From assembly GCA_029204225.1 (NCBI GenBank), contig CM055097.1:45434050-45498049 (forward strand): DNA of 64,000 nucleotides, written 5' to 3'. Positions 11,601-25,700 of this stretch are shown piece by piece. The DNA is from Diphasiastrum complanatum (lineage: Eukaryota; Streptophyta; Lycopodiopsida; Lycopodiales; Lycopodiaceae). The position numbers and the translations under genes are program-made. Below the pieces are notes generated by a model. It saw nothing but the letters and a program-made list of their open reading frames with translations. It searched no databases and was not told the origin of the DNA. Numbering within the stretch: position 1 is the first letter of the stretch; each line of letters begins with the position of its first letter.

Positions 11601-14600
11601 ATGGTATGAGAGCAGGCTCGTGAGAGAGAGAGATTGTTTGCAGGGTTGCAACTAGATTTTTGAAGGAGCTGAAGCTGCATGTGGAGTCGACGTTGTTAGG
11701 AGAACAACGGGAGTCTTCTAGGAAAAGATTGGATTGTCGAAGAGAAGAATTGAAGATCAGTTCATTGACCTGATACAGATCTGCTCGCTGCAGATCTGTC
11801 TACTAGAAATCTCAATGCTGTTGCTAGATCGTTGAATTTGCACTGCAGAATGAGATCTGAATACTAGTTGTTTGCAGACCTGTTTGCTGATTGGACCTGA
11901 TCGTTCAGCTGGAATCCAATTTTAGCCTACTACTGATCTGAACCTGTTTGCTGCAGATTTGATATTGCTGCCCTCATCGCTGCTGCAGAATTGTTTGCTG
12001 AGACAGATTGCTGCTGTCTATTGGCTGATCGCTGCAATCAAAAGCTGTGCGCGGACCTGAACTTGTTTGTTGGAAGAGAGATCAGAATCTGTTCATTGGT
12101 AGGAGTGTTGACCTGCAGATCTGATACGGCAGGTGTTCGTTGAAAATCAGGTTGTTAAAATTGCTACAGATCAGTACAATGGCAGGATTGAACGATGTTG
12201 TGTTGTCGGAGTCTAGCAAGCTAGATGATACAAACTACAACATATGGAAGTTCAAGATGCAGAATATTTTCCAGGATCGAGAGTATTGGGATATCATCAC
12301 AAGTGTTGAGATATCTCCTTCTACAGACAGAGGGTTGCGAGAGTATTAGAGGCGAAAGAGAAAATCATCAACTTGTCTGCTAAAGATATGATCATACCTC
12401 ACATAAGAGATGTTGCTAGACCCAAGTAGGCTTGGAATATTTTGAAGAATTTGTACGAGACTATGAATCAATCTCGAATCTTGTTCTTGACTAATAAGCT
12501 ACATACGTTAAAGAGGGGTACAAGTGACTACTTTACTCGGGTGAAAGATTTGAGAGGGCAACTCATTGTAGTTGGAGAAAGTGTTCTGGATTCAATGTTG
12601 GTATCTAGCATGCTTAATATTCTACCTTTGGCCTATCAGGACGTTGGAGGCCTTTTTTTGATGAGTTGAATGCTATATTGCTACAGGAGGAAATGAGGCG
12701 ACAAATATTTTCAACAAGGATGATTTCAAGGAGCAAGCATTCTTAGTAAAGAAGCAAGAGCAAAGTTCCAAGAAGGGTGGCAAAGGGAAAAAGAAGAAGA
12801 AGCAAAATAATTTAGAAGATAATCAATCAAATCAACTAGAGGATGGGAAGAAAGCAGTCCCAAAGGGAAATTGCTTTATTTATGGAAAATCAAGGCATTA
12901 CGCAAAGGAGTGCTGGCATAACAAGTTTAAGAAGAAGCAGGATGGAAATTTTGTTGAAGAAGAAGGAGGACTTAATACAAAGTTACGTGCCTTGGATCTT
13001 GAAGATTGTGAGTTGTTTTTGGCGTCGACATCTTCTAATGACTTCGCAAAGGAAGAGGAGTGTTGGTTTATTGATTTAGGTGCTTCAAAGCATATGACAC
13101 CTAGGCGAGACTGGCTGTCTAGTTTTCATAAACTAGATGATGGATCAAAAGTGAAGCTGGGAGATAACTACACATATGATATAAAGGGAGTTGGCAAAGT
13201 ACAAGTTCAACAGGAGACATAAAGGATGTGCTTTATGTACCAAGAATCAAGAAGAACTTACTCTCTGTTTCAGCTATTGCGAAGCATCGTATGGTTGTGC
13301 AGTTTGATGAAGAGCGGTGTCTCATCAAGAGGAAGCACAATGAAGTAGTAGCTGAAGGCATTCTTGCAGGAAGGTTGTACAAACTTCAGGCTTAGGTGGT
13401 GGGTCATCATGCAAGTGTTGCGGATATTGGATCAGTGAGTAAGTTATGGTACGAGAGGTTTAGACATCTAAATTACAAAAGACTACAAGTCTTGAGGAAA
13501 TACAACATGGTTACAGGTTTACCTCAAGTTGTTTATGATCACAAGGAATGTGCTTGATTTACTCTGACCAAAGCTCACAATAAGAGTGCCTTTGAGCTCA
13601 GCGCCTGGATGATTTTCAGAATTTTCTTTCATGAGCAGCTCCAAATCTCTTAATTTGGTGTCCACATGCACATTTTGTTGTGATTTTCTTTGCTACGTGT
13701 CAAAAATTTTATGGTTGTCCACATGAGAGTTGTGGTGGGAAGGCTGAAGTTAATGCACTCAAAGAATGATTCCTCATTTTGAGATAGATATTGTATAGAT
13801 CAGTGATTGTCATAATCATTATTTTTTGAAAATTAAAACTTGCAAAATTCGCACGCATTTCATTTACTCGCAAAATGTTTGAACTCTCCTGATGCAAAGA
13901 TGGAAAAGAAGACTTACCAAAAGGTCAGAAAATGGATCCAAGATGCACAATAAGAAGAAGAGACATATGTCAATGAAGGATTGCAAAATTCTCCTACGTT
14001 GGAATGAACGAGAGAACCATCAAATGTCTATTTTCTCAAGAAGAGTGAAGCATTCAAGTATTTCACAAGGTTTAAGACAGGTGGAAAAAGAAACAGATAG
14101 ACAGATTAAGATTGGGAGAGTATCTTCTACAAAATTTTAGGTGTTTTGCGAGGATCATGGTATAAAGAGACAACTCAAAAGCACGAAAACGCCTCAACAA
14201 CATGGAGTCGTGGAAAGGAAGAGCCAGTCTATTGTGGAAACTGCAAGGAGTATTGTTAGAATTCCCATCGTCGAATCCGATCATTGCTAAGACACAATAA
14301 GGTGACGAACGCTATGTTACGCCCATCCATAGAGGTACTGCCACCTCTCCCCCATGCACTGGAACTATAGACCACCATCAAGCATGCTCGGATCTCCCGA
14401 TAAGACACCATACCACCATGCCTTACCCTCAACCCTCTCCTACCTACATCTTGAGGCCTAGATAATCGTCCTGACCTGACCACCAGTGGAAGAGCTCTTA
14501 GCTCTTCATTCTCCAAGAGAGAATGAATGACAAGCTCATGGAGATCCACCTCTATATACATAGTCCAGGTGGGGTCATCTCCGACCATAGGAGTCATGCA

Positions 14601-17600
14601 TGACCAGCGACATGCGTCAGTTGTGCACACTAACACGTGTCCATAACAAAGGGTTGCCTCATGCCAATAGGATAGTGACACGTGGCACCTAAGAGACCTA
14701 TAGCTCCAAACCAGCGATTTGTCCAATAAAAGAGACCGTCACCTCAGGTAACCTGTTACGTGCCCTTATGGGTACGTAACATTCCCTCCCCCTTTAAGAG
14801 CCTCCTTCTAAAGGGAGCAAGCCAGGAAGTTCAGTCTTAAGTAGTCTTCCCTCTCCGAAGTGTCCTCCCCATTTGACTTGCCTTTCTAATGCACTAGAAA
14901 CTCAGAAACCAAACGGTTTCTCAATTGGTGTCAACGAACGTCAACCACCTTTTTTGGCACATTAGGCACAAAGATACGTATTCAGATCCTCCAACTCAAA
15001 CAGTTCACTTTCCGGAATCCAGGCACGCCATCTTATATGGTGATTTGTCAGCAGTGGAGTACGGTGCTCAATGATATGAATAATCGTAATCAGATGAGAG
15101 ATCAGCAAATGGAGGTTCTGTTGAATCAAGTCAAATTGATGTCTTCACCCAATCTCGGTTGTCAACCGGAGGTTTATGTGGGCGAGAAGGAGGAGAAGAA
15201 ACCTGAAGTCGTCGAGGACTGGCTGGCCAAGTGGAGTAGTTACTTCAATCTGCACGGTGTTCCTGATGAGAAGAAAATTGAAAGTGTCGTGCTGTTCGTT
15301 CGACAAAGATCCCGAAGTGATAGATACCAATCAGATTGGATTACAACAAAGCATAGCTATTTCAAAACTCTCATTCATTTCATCAGTCCATGTTATCAAT
15401 GGACTCTTTCTGTGGCTACATTTTTTTTTCACCCCCTTAAGAACGTTCGTCAGGGGCAACACTATCAAAGCATAGTCCATAATGAACTTGTGAAAGAATC
15501 TTGTGAAGCCCAAAAAGGATTTCACATCATGAATTGTTTGAGGTTGCGGCCATTCTCTTACCTTACAAACCTTATCATAACTGATTTCAATACCCTTATT
15601 AGATATGATATGGCCCAGGTATTTGAGTTTCGTTTGAAAGAACTCACATTTCGACTCGCATAGAGCTTTTCTTGCCTTAGGAGACCCAAGACAATACAAA
15701 GATGCTCTTCCTGCCCGACTATAAATTAATGTCGTCCAAAAACACCACCACAAACTTTCCAAGATATGGACGAAGAATATCGTTCATTATTTGTTGGAAA
15801 GTGGCAGGTGCATTCGTGAGTTACTAACCAAAAGGGTTGGTGCTCCCCAAGGGGGCTTAGGAGGCCGAATGTGGCCCATCCAAAAAAGCTCCTATAATTG
15901 CTTAGAAATTTCATCCTCTTCCTTAATGCTCACCTTGCATGGAAAAAGAGATACAGGTTGGCTACCAGAAAGTAACTCTATCTAATGTTCGACACTCCTT
16001 TGGGGAGGTAGGCCATCAGGTAGTTTTTCAGGAAAAATATCGCTATATTCTTGCCTAAGTTTGTTAAATACCCTACCTTCTGGTGAGTTAACACTTAGGG
16101 GGTTATTTATAAACACATTCAAAGGCATATGCGATAAATCAGTATTTAGACTTTGAACAAGTATAATCATCCACATAGACTTCATCTTTAAGAAAGCAAA
16201 GATAAACTTTATTTCTAGAGTCTTTCAAATATTCAACAACTTCTAAAGCAGATACAACAGTATCAGAAGGCCTATTGTGTGAAACATGAAAACAAAATCA
16301 ACTTTACAATTATGAGGCAACACTACTTTATAAGCAACATCATTTAGCTTTGTGTATGCCTTGGTGTCTTTTAGGGTTTTGTTGGTTTTGGTTTGTGACA
16401 ACATTATAAGTGAGCCTTTAAGTATCACTCAAGTGATGCTGGTGACGCTAGTAAACATAGTGGTAGGCCATATATCCTTCTAGTTGATGAGACCCAGGGT
16501 CGAAAAAAGTCCGACCCAGAGTAATTTTCACATTTTGTTATACTTCAAACACTCCATATTGGTCTTTGTGCATCATTATTTCATGCCACATATTTGCAAA
16601 CGTTACAATCTCGAGACCTCGAGGGAAATGTTGAGGATTTTGCGAGGCATTAAAGTGTGTACATTGTGCTGACTATGTTTGATTGAAAAGGGGGGGGGGG
16701 GGGGGGATGTCAAGACTAGGGACTTCAGTAGCATTCCCAAAACCAAGCATTGATCAATAACACAAACAAGCTTTACCAATGTATTTTGTACGAAAAGCGA
16801 TACATAAGAAAGGTACTATGCATGCATATCTCTACTAGATAGGATTGTAAAAGCATCTTCCATGAAAGAACAACAAATTACTCTACACTAGTTGGAGTAA
16901 GCTGTACATATTGGCAAAAGCTATCTAACGGTCTTAAAATTGTTAAGATACACTATGGTATGTGAAAAATAGTGTTTTCATTCATGACGTGAGGAATTGT
17001 GCTAGTGATATTCCGTTGGTTGGGGGTGCTTGTGTAGCCTTGTACATTGTCATTGCCGTTGTATACGTGATATCCTTTGCTTCTTTGTTTCTAAAGCTCA
17101 TACACTGTTTGTGATATCAACTCATACCCGACTCAGTGTCATGTCTCACTACATGTCTTGAAGAGGAGCGTGAATTGATTTGCCTTGGAGTAGGTAACCA
17201 ACCCTACACGCATATCATGGTATACAAGAGCTGCTGCCCATATTGACGTGATGAAAGTATAGGCAACAGGTCATTGATCGAAGAGTTGGGTATGAGATAA
17301 GTGACTGTAGAGTGCTAAGTCAATGGTACAGAGAGATGGAAAGTCTAGTACATAAAACTAATTATGTTGACATCAATGAATCATGGAGTTCCAATCAATA
17401 GATAATAGATTTCATTGCTTTGACACGAATTTGCATAATTTCACAAAAATGGTTGGCTAGCAATAAGGAAAGCTTGAAATTCAACAATTCTTTTTTACTC
17501 TTGTAGAATAAAGTTTCACATGAATACGTCTAATACTTTTGTAGGTCTGAATTACAAGTTTGATTGGATCTTTGACGTTAAAAAATGTCAATCACTATTT

Positions 17601-19410
17601 TTGTATCAAGTAAAAGGTGCTCCTCTAAAGCTTGAGATGTTAAAATAACATGTATTCATATGTTGAAATTTAGGTTTTATATAAGGAAAAGAATGATTTG
17701 TCTTTTCAGCATGGCAAATATTCAATCTAGTCTTTTAAACGATTTTTCAACTTATTTCACATGATCTTACTTCATTAGAAAGCATCAATTCTTAGGCATT
17801 GCATCAAGTTAGAGCTTATCTCTAGTTGTAATGAAATTTTTGTAAAGTATTGGCTCCTCAAATTCAATTTCTACATAAATGGTATATGGCAAATGCACAT
17901 TTGTAATGTGGATCATATTTTTTGCATTGCAAGCAGTTTGTCATTTAGTCAAGATTTTGTGGCTGGGCAATGTGACATTTGTACTCTCATTGGATAAGTT
18001 AACATAGATAGGTACACTAGTTTTGAAGAATGGCGTGGAGTTTCAATATTTTAATTTTCCATCTCTTTTAGACTTTATTTTTGGCAACCACATGGGTTGC
18101 ATTGAAAAAAGCTTAGTTGGTTGTGAACAGGTGCCAAAACAAAACTAGGAAAAGTCACATCGAGTCTTGAAGGCGTTGGCCCAAGCTTGGAAGATTGTGT
18201 CCAACGAAAGATGCCTTTGTTTCATGAAGGGAAGTTTGGGCCACCTTTACGCATACTTCCTATAGGAGGTTTGGGTGAGATTGGCATGAATTGCATGTTG
18301 GTGGGCCACTATGATCGATATATAATGATTGATGCTGGCCTCATGTTTCCAGAGTAAGTATTTTTTCTGAAATTAATATCATTATTAGGCAACTTTTTTC
18401 AATTTGAGATAATGAAAAGACTAATCGTATTGGTGGTAGCAAAGTAGAAAGTCCTCTGGTGAATGAACAAAGGAGTGCATGAGAAGAAGTACATTTTAAG
18501 TGAACAAAAAATCAAGTTGAGCATCATAAAGGCTAGGATGAAAGTGGAGCTTTGGAAGAATAATGTCTTGTCATTTGCTTGTATTGTCCTTAGCTAGTAT
18601 GTGGGAGGTTGTGTAACGAATCACGATGCTTGTTTGTATTATGGTGTTTTTTGGGTGGTTGTGTAATCCAAGGATCATTATGGAGGTGATTATTTACTTT
18701 GCTCAAATAATGGCTAATATATGTTGCCATTCTCAGAATGGTATTTTTTACATATGTGAATGTTATGACGAAAATTTTCTTCAGGGGCTCCTATTTGTTC
18801 CGTGACACACCTGTCACCTTAATGATCGCTTATAGCTTATGAGGATTCCCAATGCGCGACACTCATGATACGAGAGATGTTTATACTACGACAGGATCTG
18901 TATCAGACAGCCCAACAGAGTCAGGTTTCTCAGCCTCAGATCACTTCTTTCTTCTCCAGGAGGAGAGGACGAGTATTTGATGACGGTGACGACGATGATG
19001 ATGATGACCTACTTGCCCACAGAGATCAGAGACAACGTCCCACACATACTCATGTTGTAGCACGAGCTACTCGACCTATCACGAGGAGACCTCTTCATCC
19101 TCCCAGACGACGTCAGAGACCACCAGTGGCCCTTCATGCCGCGGGCCGTATTACATCCTTCTATAGCATCAACATCAGCAGGACAGGACTAGATGATAGC
19201 GTCATACCTCACTCATGACTTTTAGCAGTATATGTGCTCCCACATGTTTCTTATAGCATCACATCTATTTTAGTTCATAGCTTTAGCTTTAGATTTGCTA
19301 TTTCTGTTACTGTTTTGGAGACTTTTCATACGCTCCCATGGTTACCACATACTTGACATGTACATTTACTGGTCTTATATGCCTTTTGGCATGGAAAAGA
19401 CATTAATAAA

Positions 19411-19480
<70 letters not shown>

Positions 19481-19694
19481 GGGTGCGGGGTAGCGCGGTC
19501 TGCTGCCCCGCGGACTGTTAACGCATCTTTTTTTAAAAACAAAAAAAATGCGTCCAGACTGGACGCGTCCAGCATCCAAAAAAAAAAATTAAAAAAAAAA
19601 TGGACGCGTCCGATTTCGCGTCCTGGGGTCGGATGCAGACGCGTCCGCCGGACGTGAACGCGAAATAGCCGTGTCCGGCCCGGTCGCGCATGTC

Positions 19695-19754
<60 letters not shown>

Positions 19755-22700
19755 TAGGTCCCGCAGTACTGGGTACCGCGGATCCCGGTACCGCGGGACC
19801 ATACTGGTACCGCGGTACCATGATGGTACCGCGGTACCACAATATAATAATATATTTATTATTTAATATTTTTTTTAATTTTTTTTTACCTAAACCTACT
19901 CGCCCCCCTCGCATTTCCTCTGAAATTTTTTTGCGCCCTCTCCGCCCTGCCATCGCTGCTGGTTTTTCTTGCCTGCCTTTGATTCCTTGCGTCGCCCATC
20001 GCCCACGCAACACCCTGCCTTGCATCTGATTTCCTTTGCCCTGCATTCGCCCATTTTCAGCGTCTCTCCAACAGTGAACCCTGCTGTTTTTTTTCCAGCA
20101 ATCCATCCCTCATTTCATCTGCAATGGTGCAATCCGACCTTTCCGGTCTGTGGGACGAGGTAGACATTGTCAGGCGGGTTGCCGACAAGGCCAACAAGAC
20201 CGGTCAGAAGATCGTGCGCTGCCGATACTGTCTCGTCGAGTTTGCTGCATCCCTCACTCGCCTTAAAGGCCATCTGCTCGGTGCACGCGCCAAAAATGGT
20301 GCCACCTTGAATGCTGCCCCTTGTGGCAGCATGACCGTCCCCGACAGGCAGCGACTACTGGACACCTACGGGCTGCGGCTCGTGGCAGGGGAGAACACCA
20401 TTTCGGAGGGCGTTCTCCGATTTTGCACCGCTCCTTATGTGACTAACCCAGAGTTGCTGCCTGCTTGGCTGGCACGCACGAGGAGAGGGAGTGCATCCTC
20501 CTCTGGTCCCTTTGCCCCTCAGACAGCTCTGCCTCATGCACCCCCATCTGCTCAGATTCCGGTGGATCCCGTCCCATCGCGTCCGACAGTTGCCACTGCG
20601 GTTCCACCACCACCCACTGTTGCTCGCACTCCACCAGTCTACGACTTTCTCATGGACTCTCCGCCACCCGAGCAGGCCCAGGATGGTACTGGGCGGGCCT
20701 TCGAGGATGTGGAAGAGATCCCTTCTTCCTTCCCTTCCCATCCGGATGACCTCCTCAGCCAGCAGTTTTCGTACCCCATGCCAGATGTTGCCCCTCCACC
20801 AGTGCACCCCACCTATGCTGCTGCACCCATCCCTGCCAGTGCATCCCACTCTCCCCATTCCACGTCTACAGCCGATGCATCCACCAGCGCCCAGCCTGTC
20901 GCGTCATCGTCCATTCTCGTCACGGTTGGTGCACCGTGCTGGAGGTCCACCACCCGTCGCCCACCAGGGAGAGCCCTCGTGCAGCAGACCATTCGCGGCG
21001 CGCATCAGCCGCACATGGACAGAGAGGCCACACAGGTCGTGGCTAGTCTGGTTTACGAGCTGAACCTGCCCTTTGCCATCACCGACTCTGAGCCCTTCAG
21101 AAGGGCCTTGCGCCTTGCACAGTCTGTCAGCCCTAGCTGGAGAGTCCCTAGTTCAGAGGTTGTCCGCACACACATGCTGAGGGATAGGGTCGAGTCCTTG
21201 TCTAGAGAGATGGAGCCTCTGCGTCGGCACTGGGCCACTTACGGTTGCAGCATCATGTCCGATGGCTGGACTGATGTCAGGAGGAGGCCGATCCTCAACA
21301 TACTGGTCTCCAGCTGCATGGGCACACAGTTTTTGAGGGCAGTGGATTGCAGCAGGGGGGGGAGAGTCATATCTGCAGAGTTCATGTTTGATGTCATCAG
21401 GTCTTCCATCGTAGCCATAGGCCCACAGCATGTCGTCACGGTGGTGACGGACAATGCCACGAACTGTATTCAGATGGGTGTACTGCTAGAGGCCGAGTTC
21501 CCTCATATTGTTCATACCCCCTGTGCAGCCCACGACATAGACCTTTTGATGGGGGACATTGGAGCACTTCCCTGGGTTAGAGCCATCGTCCGGGAGGCCT
21601 TCTTCCTGGTGATTAGTTTCACCTCTGCCACAATGTGCTGAAATATTTCAATGCACGCACCACAGGACTGTGCTGCCTCCGTGTGTGAGCGTGAGCGTAA
21701 TTGGAGCCCATGGGCACTCATTCACACGAGGAGAAGAAACCGGTTGTTAGTGAGTCAGTTGGAGCGGTTGGTGTTCTGTAGCACCAACGCACGTCTCACC
21801 AGGAGGCTTCCGACCATTACGAGCGCATTGCAGGTGATAAGCTAATCTTTCATAGCATGTTGGTTGACTCCTGGTATGTTGGTTTCATTTCTTGATAAAG
21901 TTGTCTCTCTGACATGCAAATTTTAAACCTTGCAGACGAAGATATCCGATTTGGAGCGCCAAGTTGACTTGCCTACGGACAGCACCCATCCCATGCCTGC
22001 AGATGATCTGGGCACACAGTTGATGGCAGAGAGAGAGAGGGAGCTTGCCGAGATGAGAGAGAGAGAGCTTGGGCTTGAGCACAGAGAGCCCCCATTGTAT
22101 GAGGCAGATGAGCCAGTGTAAGAGGATGAGCATGATGAGGATGAGCCCATTCGGGTTGTGTTTGCCAGACCAGAGAGGGATGAGCAGGGCACACAGGGGG
22201 GGGGCAATGGCATACCTACCTATGTCGACATGATGGAGGAGGCTCTTGATAGAGGGCAGAGTGGTTTAGATGCCGGTCCCACAGATGTTTGGATGCGTGC
22301 AGCACAGAGTCATGGCCGTTACTACGACAGCACACCAGAGGAGGCACCTGATGACTTTCATTGCACAGATTGGGAGGCCATGCAGGGTCTATAGGGTGCA
22401 CATGATGAGGCACGGGATGAGGCTTGGGTTGATTCAGGGGTTGGTGCACAGGATGATTCAGAGGTCGGTGCACAAGATGATTTAGAGGCTGGTGCACAGG
22501 ATGAGTCCCAGAGCCCAGAGCATTTGTATTCGGATGCCCAGTTGGCCGACTTGGTTGCCACATTGGATTCAGAGGCCCAGCAGATGCCGAGTGTCAAGGC
22601 GCCCCCATCATCTCTTGCCAGCATGCCAGACACAGAGTCCCAGCCAGAGCAGCCGCATGAGGTGCCTACAGTTCCTCCAGCTCCTCAGAGGGTGTATGTG

Positions 22701-25700
22701 CGTCGCACAGCTCCTCCAGTGCCACCGATGCCATTTAGGCCTGCAGCCCCTCCATCGCCGTCCACTTCTGCAGCACCAGGTCTCCATGGCAGGCCACCAT
22801 CTGTGCCCAGGTTTTCTCTTGCAGCGCCCACATCCACAGTGGCTCCTCCAGTGGCAGCACCCACGTCACATCCTCCTCCTTTGGCAACACCCAGGATGTA
22901 CCAGTACCGGCCACCACAGCGCCCCTTTCAGTCCATATCGCCACTGTACTCGCCTCCTGCACAGCAAGTTCCTCCACCTGCAGCAGCCCCACGGGCACAC
23001 ACTCCACGAGCTCATCCTCCTCGCTCAGTTGCACAGGGAGTTCCCTCTTTTGCTTCCCTATCCCAGCCGGCCTCAGCTTGGGCCCAGCCTAGCCAGCCAG
23101 GTGATTTGCATGGGGGTGACGAGGCATTGACAGCTCCTCTTGTCCGCAAGAGACCAGGCAGGCCCAAGGGTGCACCGAACAAGAAAGGCAAGGCACAGAA
23201 ACTGCCAGGGAGGAGAGGACGACCACGCAGGGCTCCAGGTACAGGTAGAGGTGTAGTATCACAGCCAGTTGGAGCAGGTGTTGTTGGTTTGGTCTGCTTG
23301 GGGGCTGATGCGGAGGCTGATTGGGAGGATGAGGATGACGAGTCTTCCCCCTTGGATACACAGTCCATGCCAGTTCCAGACAGGCAGAGATATCGGCTGC
23401 TAGAGTCAGCTCGGGGCCCTGAGTTGTCTCCAGAGCATTCGTCTGAGTCAGAGCCAGAGCATTGATTGTGGCTCAGTTGTTTTAGTTTCAGTAGTTTGTC
23501 TCTAGCAAACGGTCTACCATTGTACTCAGATGATTTTTCACATTATATACAGTGTTTGGCCTACATTATTTGCTGCACATTGTGCGTGTCGCTCTGTACA
23601 TGTGATGCTTTATTTTATGTCGAAGAATTCTATGTGCGTGTGTGAATCCTATTTTCATTTAATTTCGTTTGAAGTGAATGCTAGCTTCACATATATGCAC
23701 CTACATCATGAGCACAATAATCACCCCTACACCCCAAACGACATTTCATAAACACATGTAATACATCTGCATTTAAAAAAATTACAGACATTGCATCTTA
23801 TATGATCAGGCTCGCGTTGCACAAAAAACAACTATGTATATATTCAACCGTTGTATCAGGATAACATCACATATACTGTCATTTTTTTAAGCAGCCATCT
23901 AGTTATTTGCTGCACCATAAACTGCCGAAAATCACATAGCAACAGTCCGCTACATACGGGTGGACCTCATCTATTCTAAACATCCCTCACTGATCCTCCA
24001 CCGACTCCTCGCCCTCGTCTGGTGCATTGTTTTGTCGCTCTTGCTCTGCCTCCCGGTTAGCCCGAGCTGCCTCCTGGTTAGCCCGACGTCTGGCCGCCCT
24101 TTCCCTGACCATGATGAGCTGCCGTCGTGTGAAATTCATTCCGATCTGCTCATCCAGATCCAGCTCGACAGCGGGGACAGGATCCACAGCGGGGGCGGGT
24201 GGCTCCGGTTCCGGATTTCTCTATCGAGTCTGTCACAGCATCTCTCGGATATCTGCCTCTTGCTTCCGATGCCTCTTGTTGTGCCTTCGGATATCCTCCT
24301 CAAGCTTCCTCCTGGCTTCGCCCTCGGGCTTCGGTGGTATGCGCTCTGCCATCTCGATCGACCTTCTCCTCACAGCACCCTGGTCCTTGAACACCCTCTC
24401 ACAGCACCCTGGCTCTCAAACAGCCTCTCACAACCTGTCACCGGCTCTCGCTTGCTCTCTCACTGTCTATCACTAGCCCTCTCACAGCCTCTGAAAATGC
24501 TGACCACAATGGCATTGTGAGTGCCTATTTATCCCCACAGCCTGATCGGCCATGTGGATCCCGATCATCCCTCCATGTGCCTCTGTACCTGCCCCCATGT
24601 GATGCTCCCCCCTGTGTTGGTCTCCCATTGAGCCCATGGTCTGCTCACCCACAATGCCCATGTGCCTTTGTACTTGCCCCCATGTGATGCTACTCCCCTG
24701 TGTTGGTCTCCCATTGGCCCCTCGGTCTGCTCACTCGCAGTGCCCATGTGCCACTGCAACAGTCCCCTGCATCATGTACTGTACCCTCTTTTTTTACTTT
24801 TTTTTGTCCTTTTTTGGTAGTTAATATGCAAAAAAGAATTACTAAAAATATATTAAAAAATAAAAAAAAATTTAAAAAATGGTACCGCCCTGGTACCGCG
24901 GATCCCAGGGCGGTACCGTACCGGCAGTACCATACCCCTGAAAATGCCTCTCACAATGGCATTGTGAGTGCCTATTTATCGCCACAGCCTGATCAGCCAT
25001 GTGCATCCCCATCATCCCTCCATGTGCCTCTGTACATGCCCCCATGTGTTGCTACCCCCCTGTGTTGCTCTCCCATTGGCCCCATGGTCTGCTCACCCAC
25101 AGTGCCCAATGTGCTGTTGCACCTGTCCCCTGCACCATGTACTGTACCCTCCTTTTTTACACCCAGAACCCTTTTTTTTTTTTTCAATTTTTTTAACCTA
25201 TTTTGGTAGGTAGAAGGCAATAATTAAACATTAAAACTATCAAAAAAAAAATATTAAGAAATGGTACCGTGGATTCCAGGGCGGTACCGTACTGGCGGTT
25301 CCACTGTTATGGTTCCGGCAGTACCATACCAGCGGTACCAGGGGACACTATGATATATATATATATATATATATCATAGGTCCTGTGGTACCGGGTACCG
25401 CGGATCTGGGTACCGCGGAACCATACTGGTACCGCAGTACCATACCGGAGTTACGAATAGAGCCACAGCTGATCTAGAATTAAGCTATGAAAGCATCACA
25501 TAAGCAAGACTTAACCCTAGAAAGCAGGAAAGAGAGAGATTAAGGAGGCTAAAGAGAGAGATCAATATCATCAGCTGAATGACAAATGACACAGTTTCCC
25601 TACTTATAGCCAAGAGGAAGCCCTAAAGGAAGCTTCCAGTGGCTAGGGCCCAACTGGGAGGGATAATAGTGCGCCCTCCAAGAAGGCCCCCACTCTCCAG

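Larger units (their letters stand above)
5667..18130 (+). other. RNJ intron 1 (12.5 kb)
   Basis: Bounded by the exon 1 donor and exon 2 acceptor. Contains three LTR retrotransposons, listed separately. 5667-6289 and 10280-11355 show no coding similarity, though the latter has a C16 run at 11135-11150. 16707-18130 is plain AT-rich sequence with no feature seen. Confidence 0.55.
19753..25352 (+). mobile_element. hAT DNA transposon, copy 1 (5.6 kb)
   Basis: The left end is CATAGGTCCCGC. The right end is GGGGACACTATG, whose complement CATAGTGTCCCC matches it with one extra base. Both sides are flanked by ATATATAT, compatible with the 8-bp target duplication of hAT elements, though it lies in a TA repeat. 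Both ends hold clusters of GGTACCG palindromes (19780-19840, 24880-24940, 25262-25345), as expected for transposase-binding subterminal repeats. Inside are a BED/DUF659 transposase gene and an antisense reading frame. The right end is internally duplicated (24490-24940 resembles 24941-25345). Confidence 0.82.

Noticed and set aside
20355-20858. Antisense 167-codon frame over the transposase linker
   Set aside because: Shadow of the hAT transposase frame, with no recognisable motif.
22216-23368. Several long antisense and alternate-frame ORFs across the hAT C-terminal exon
   Set aside because: GC- and proline-rich coding sequence creates open shadow frames. Only the frame at 22524 carries AT-hooks and matches copy 2.
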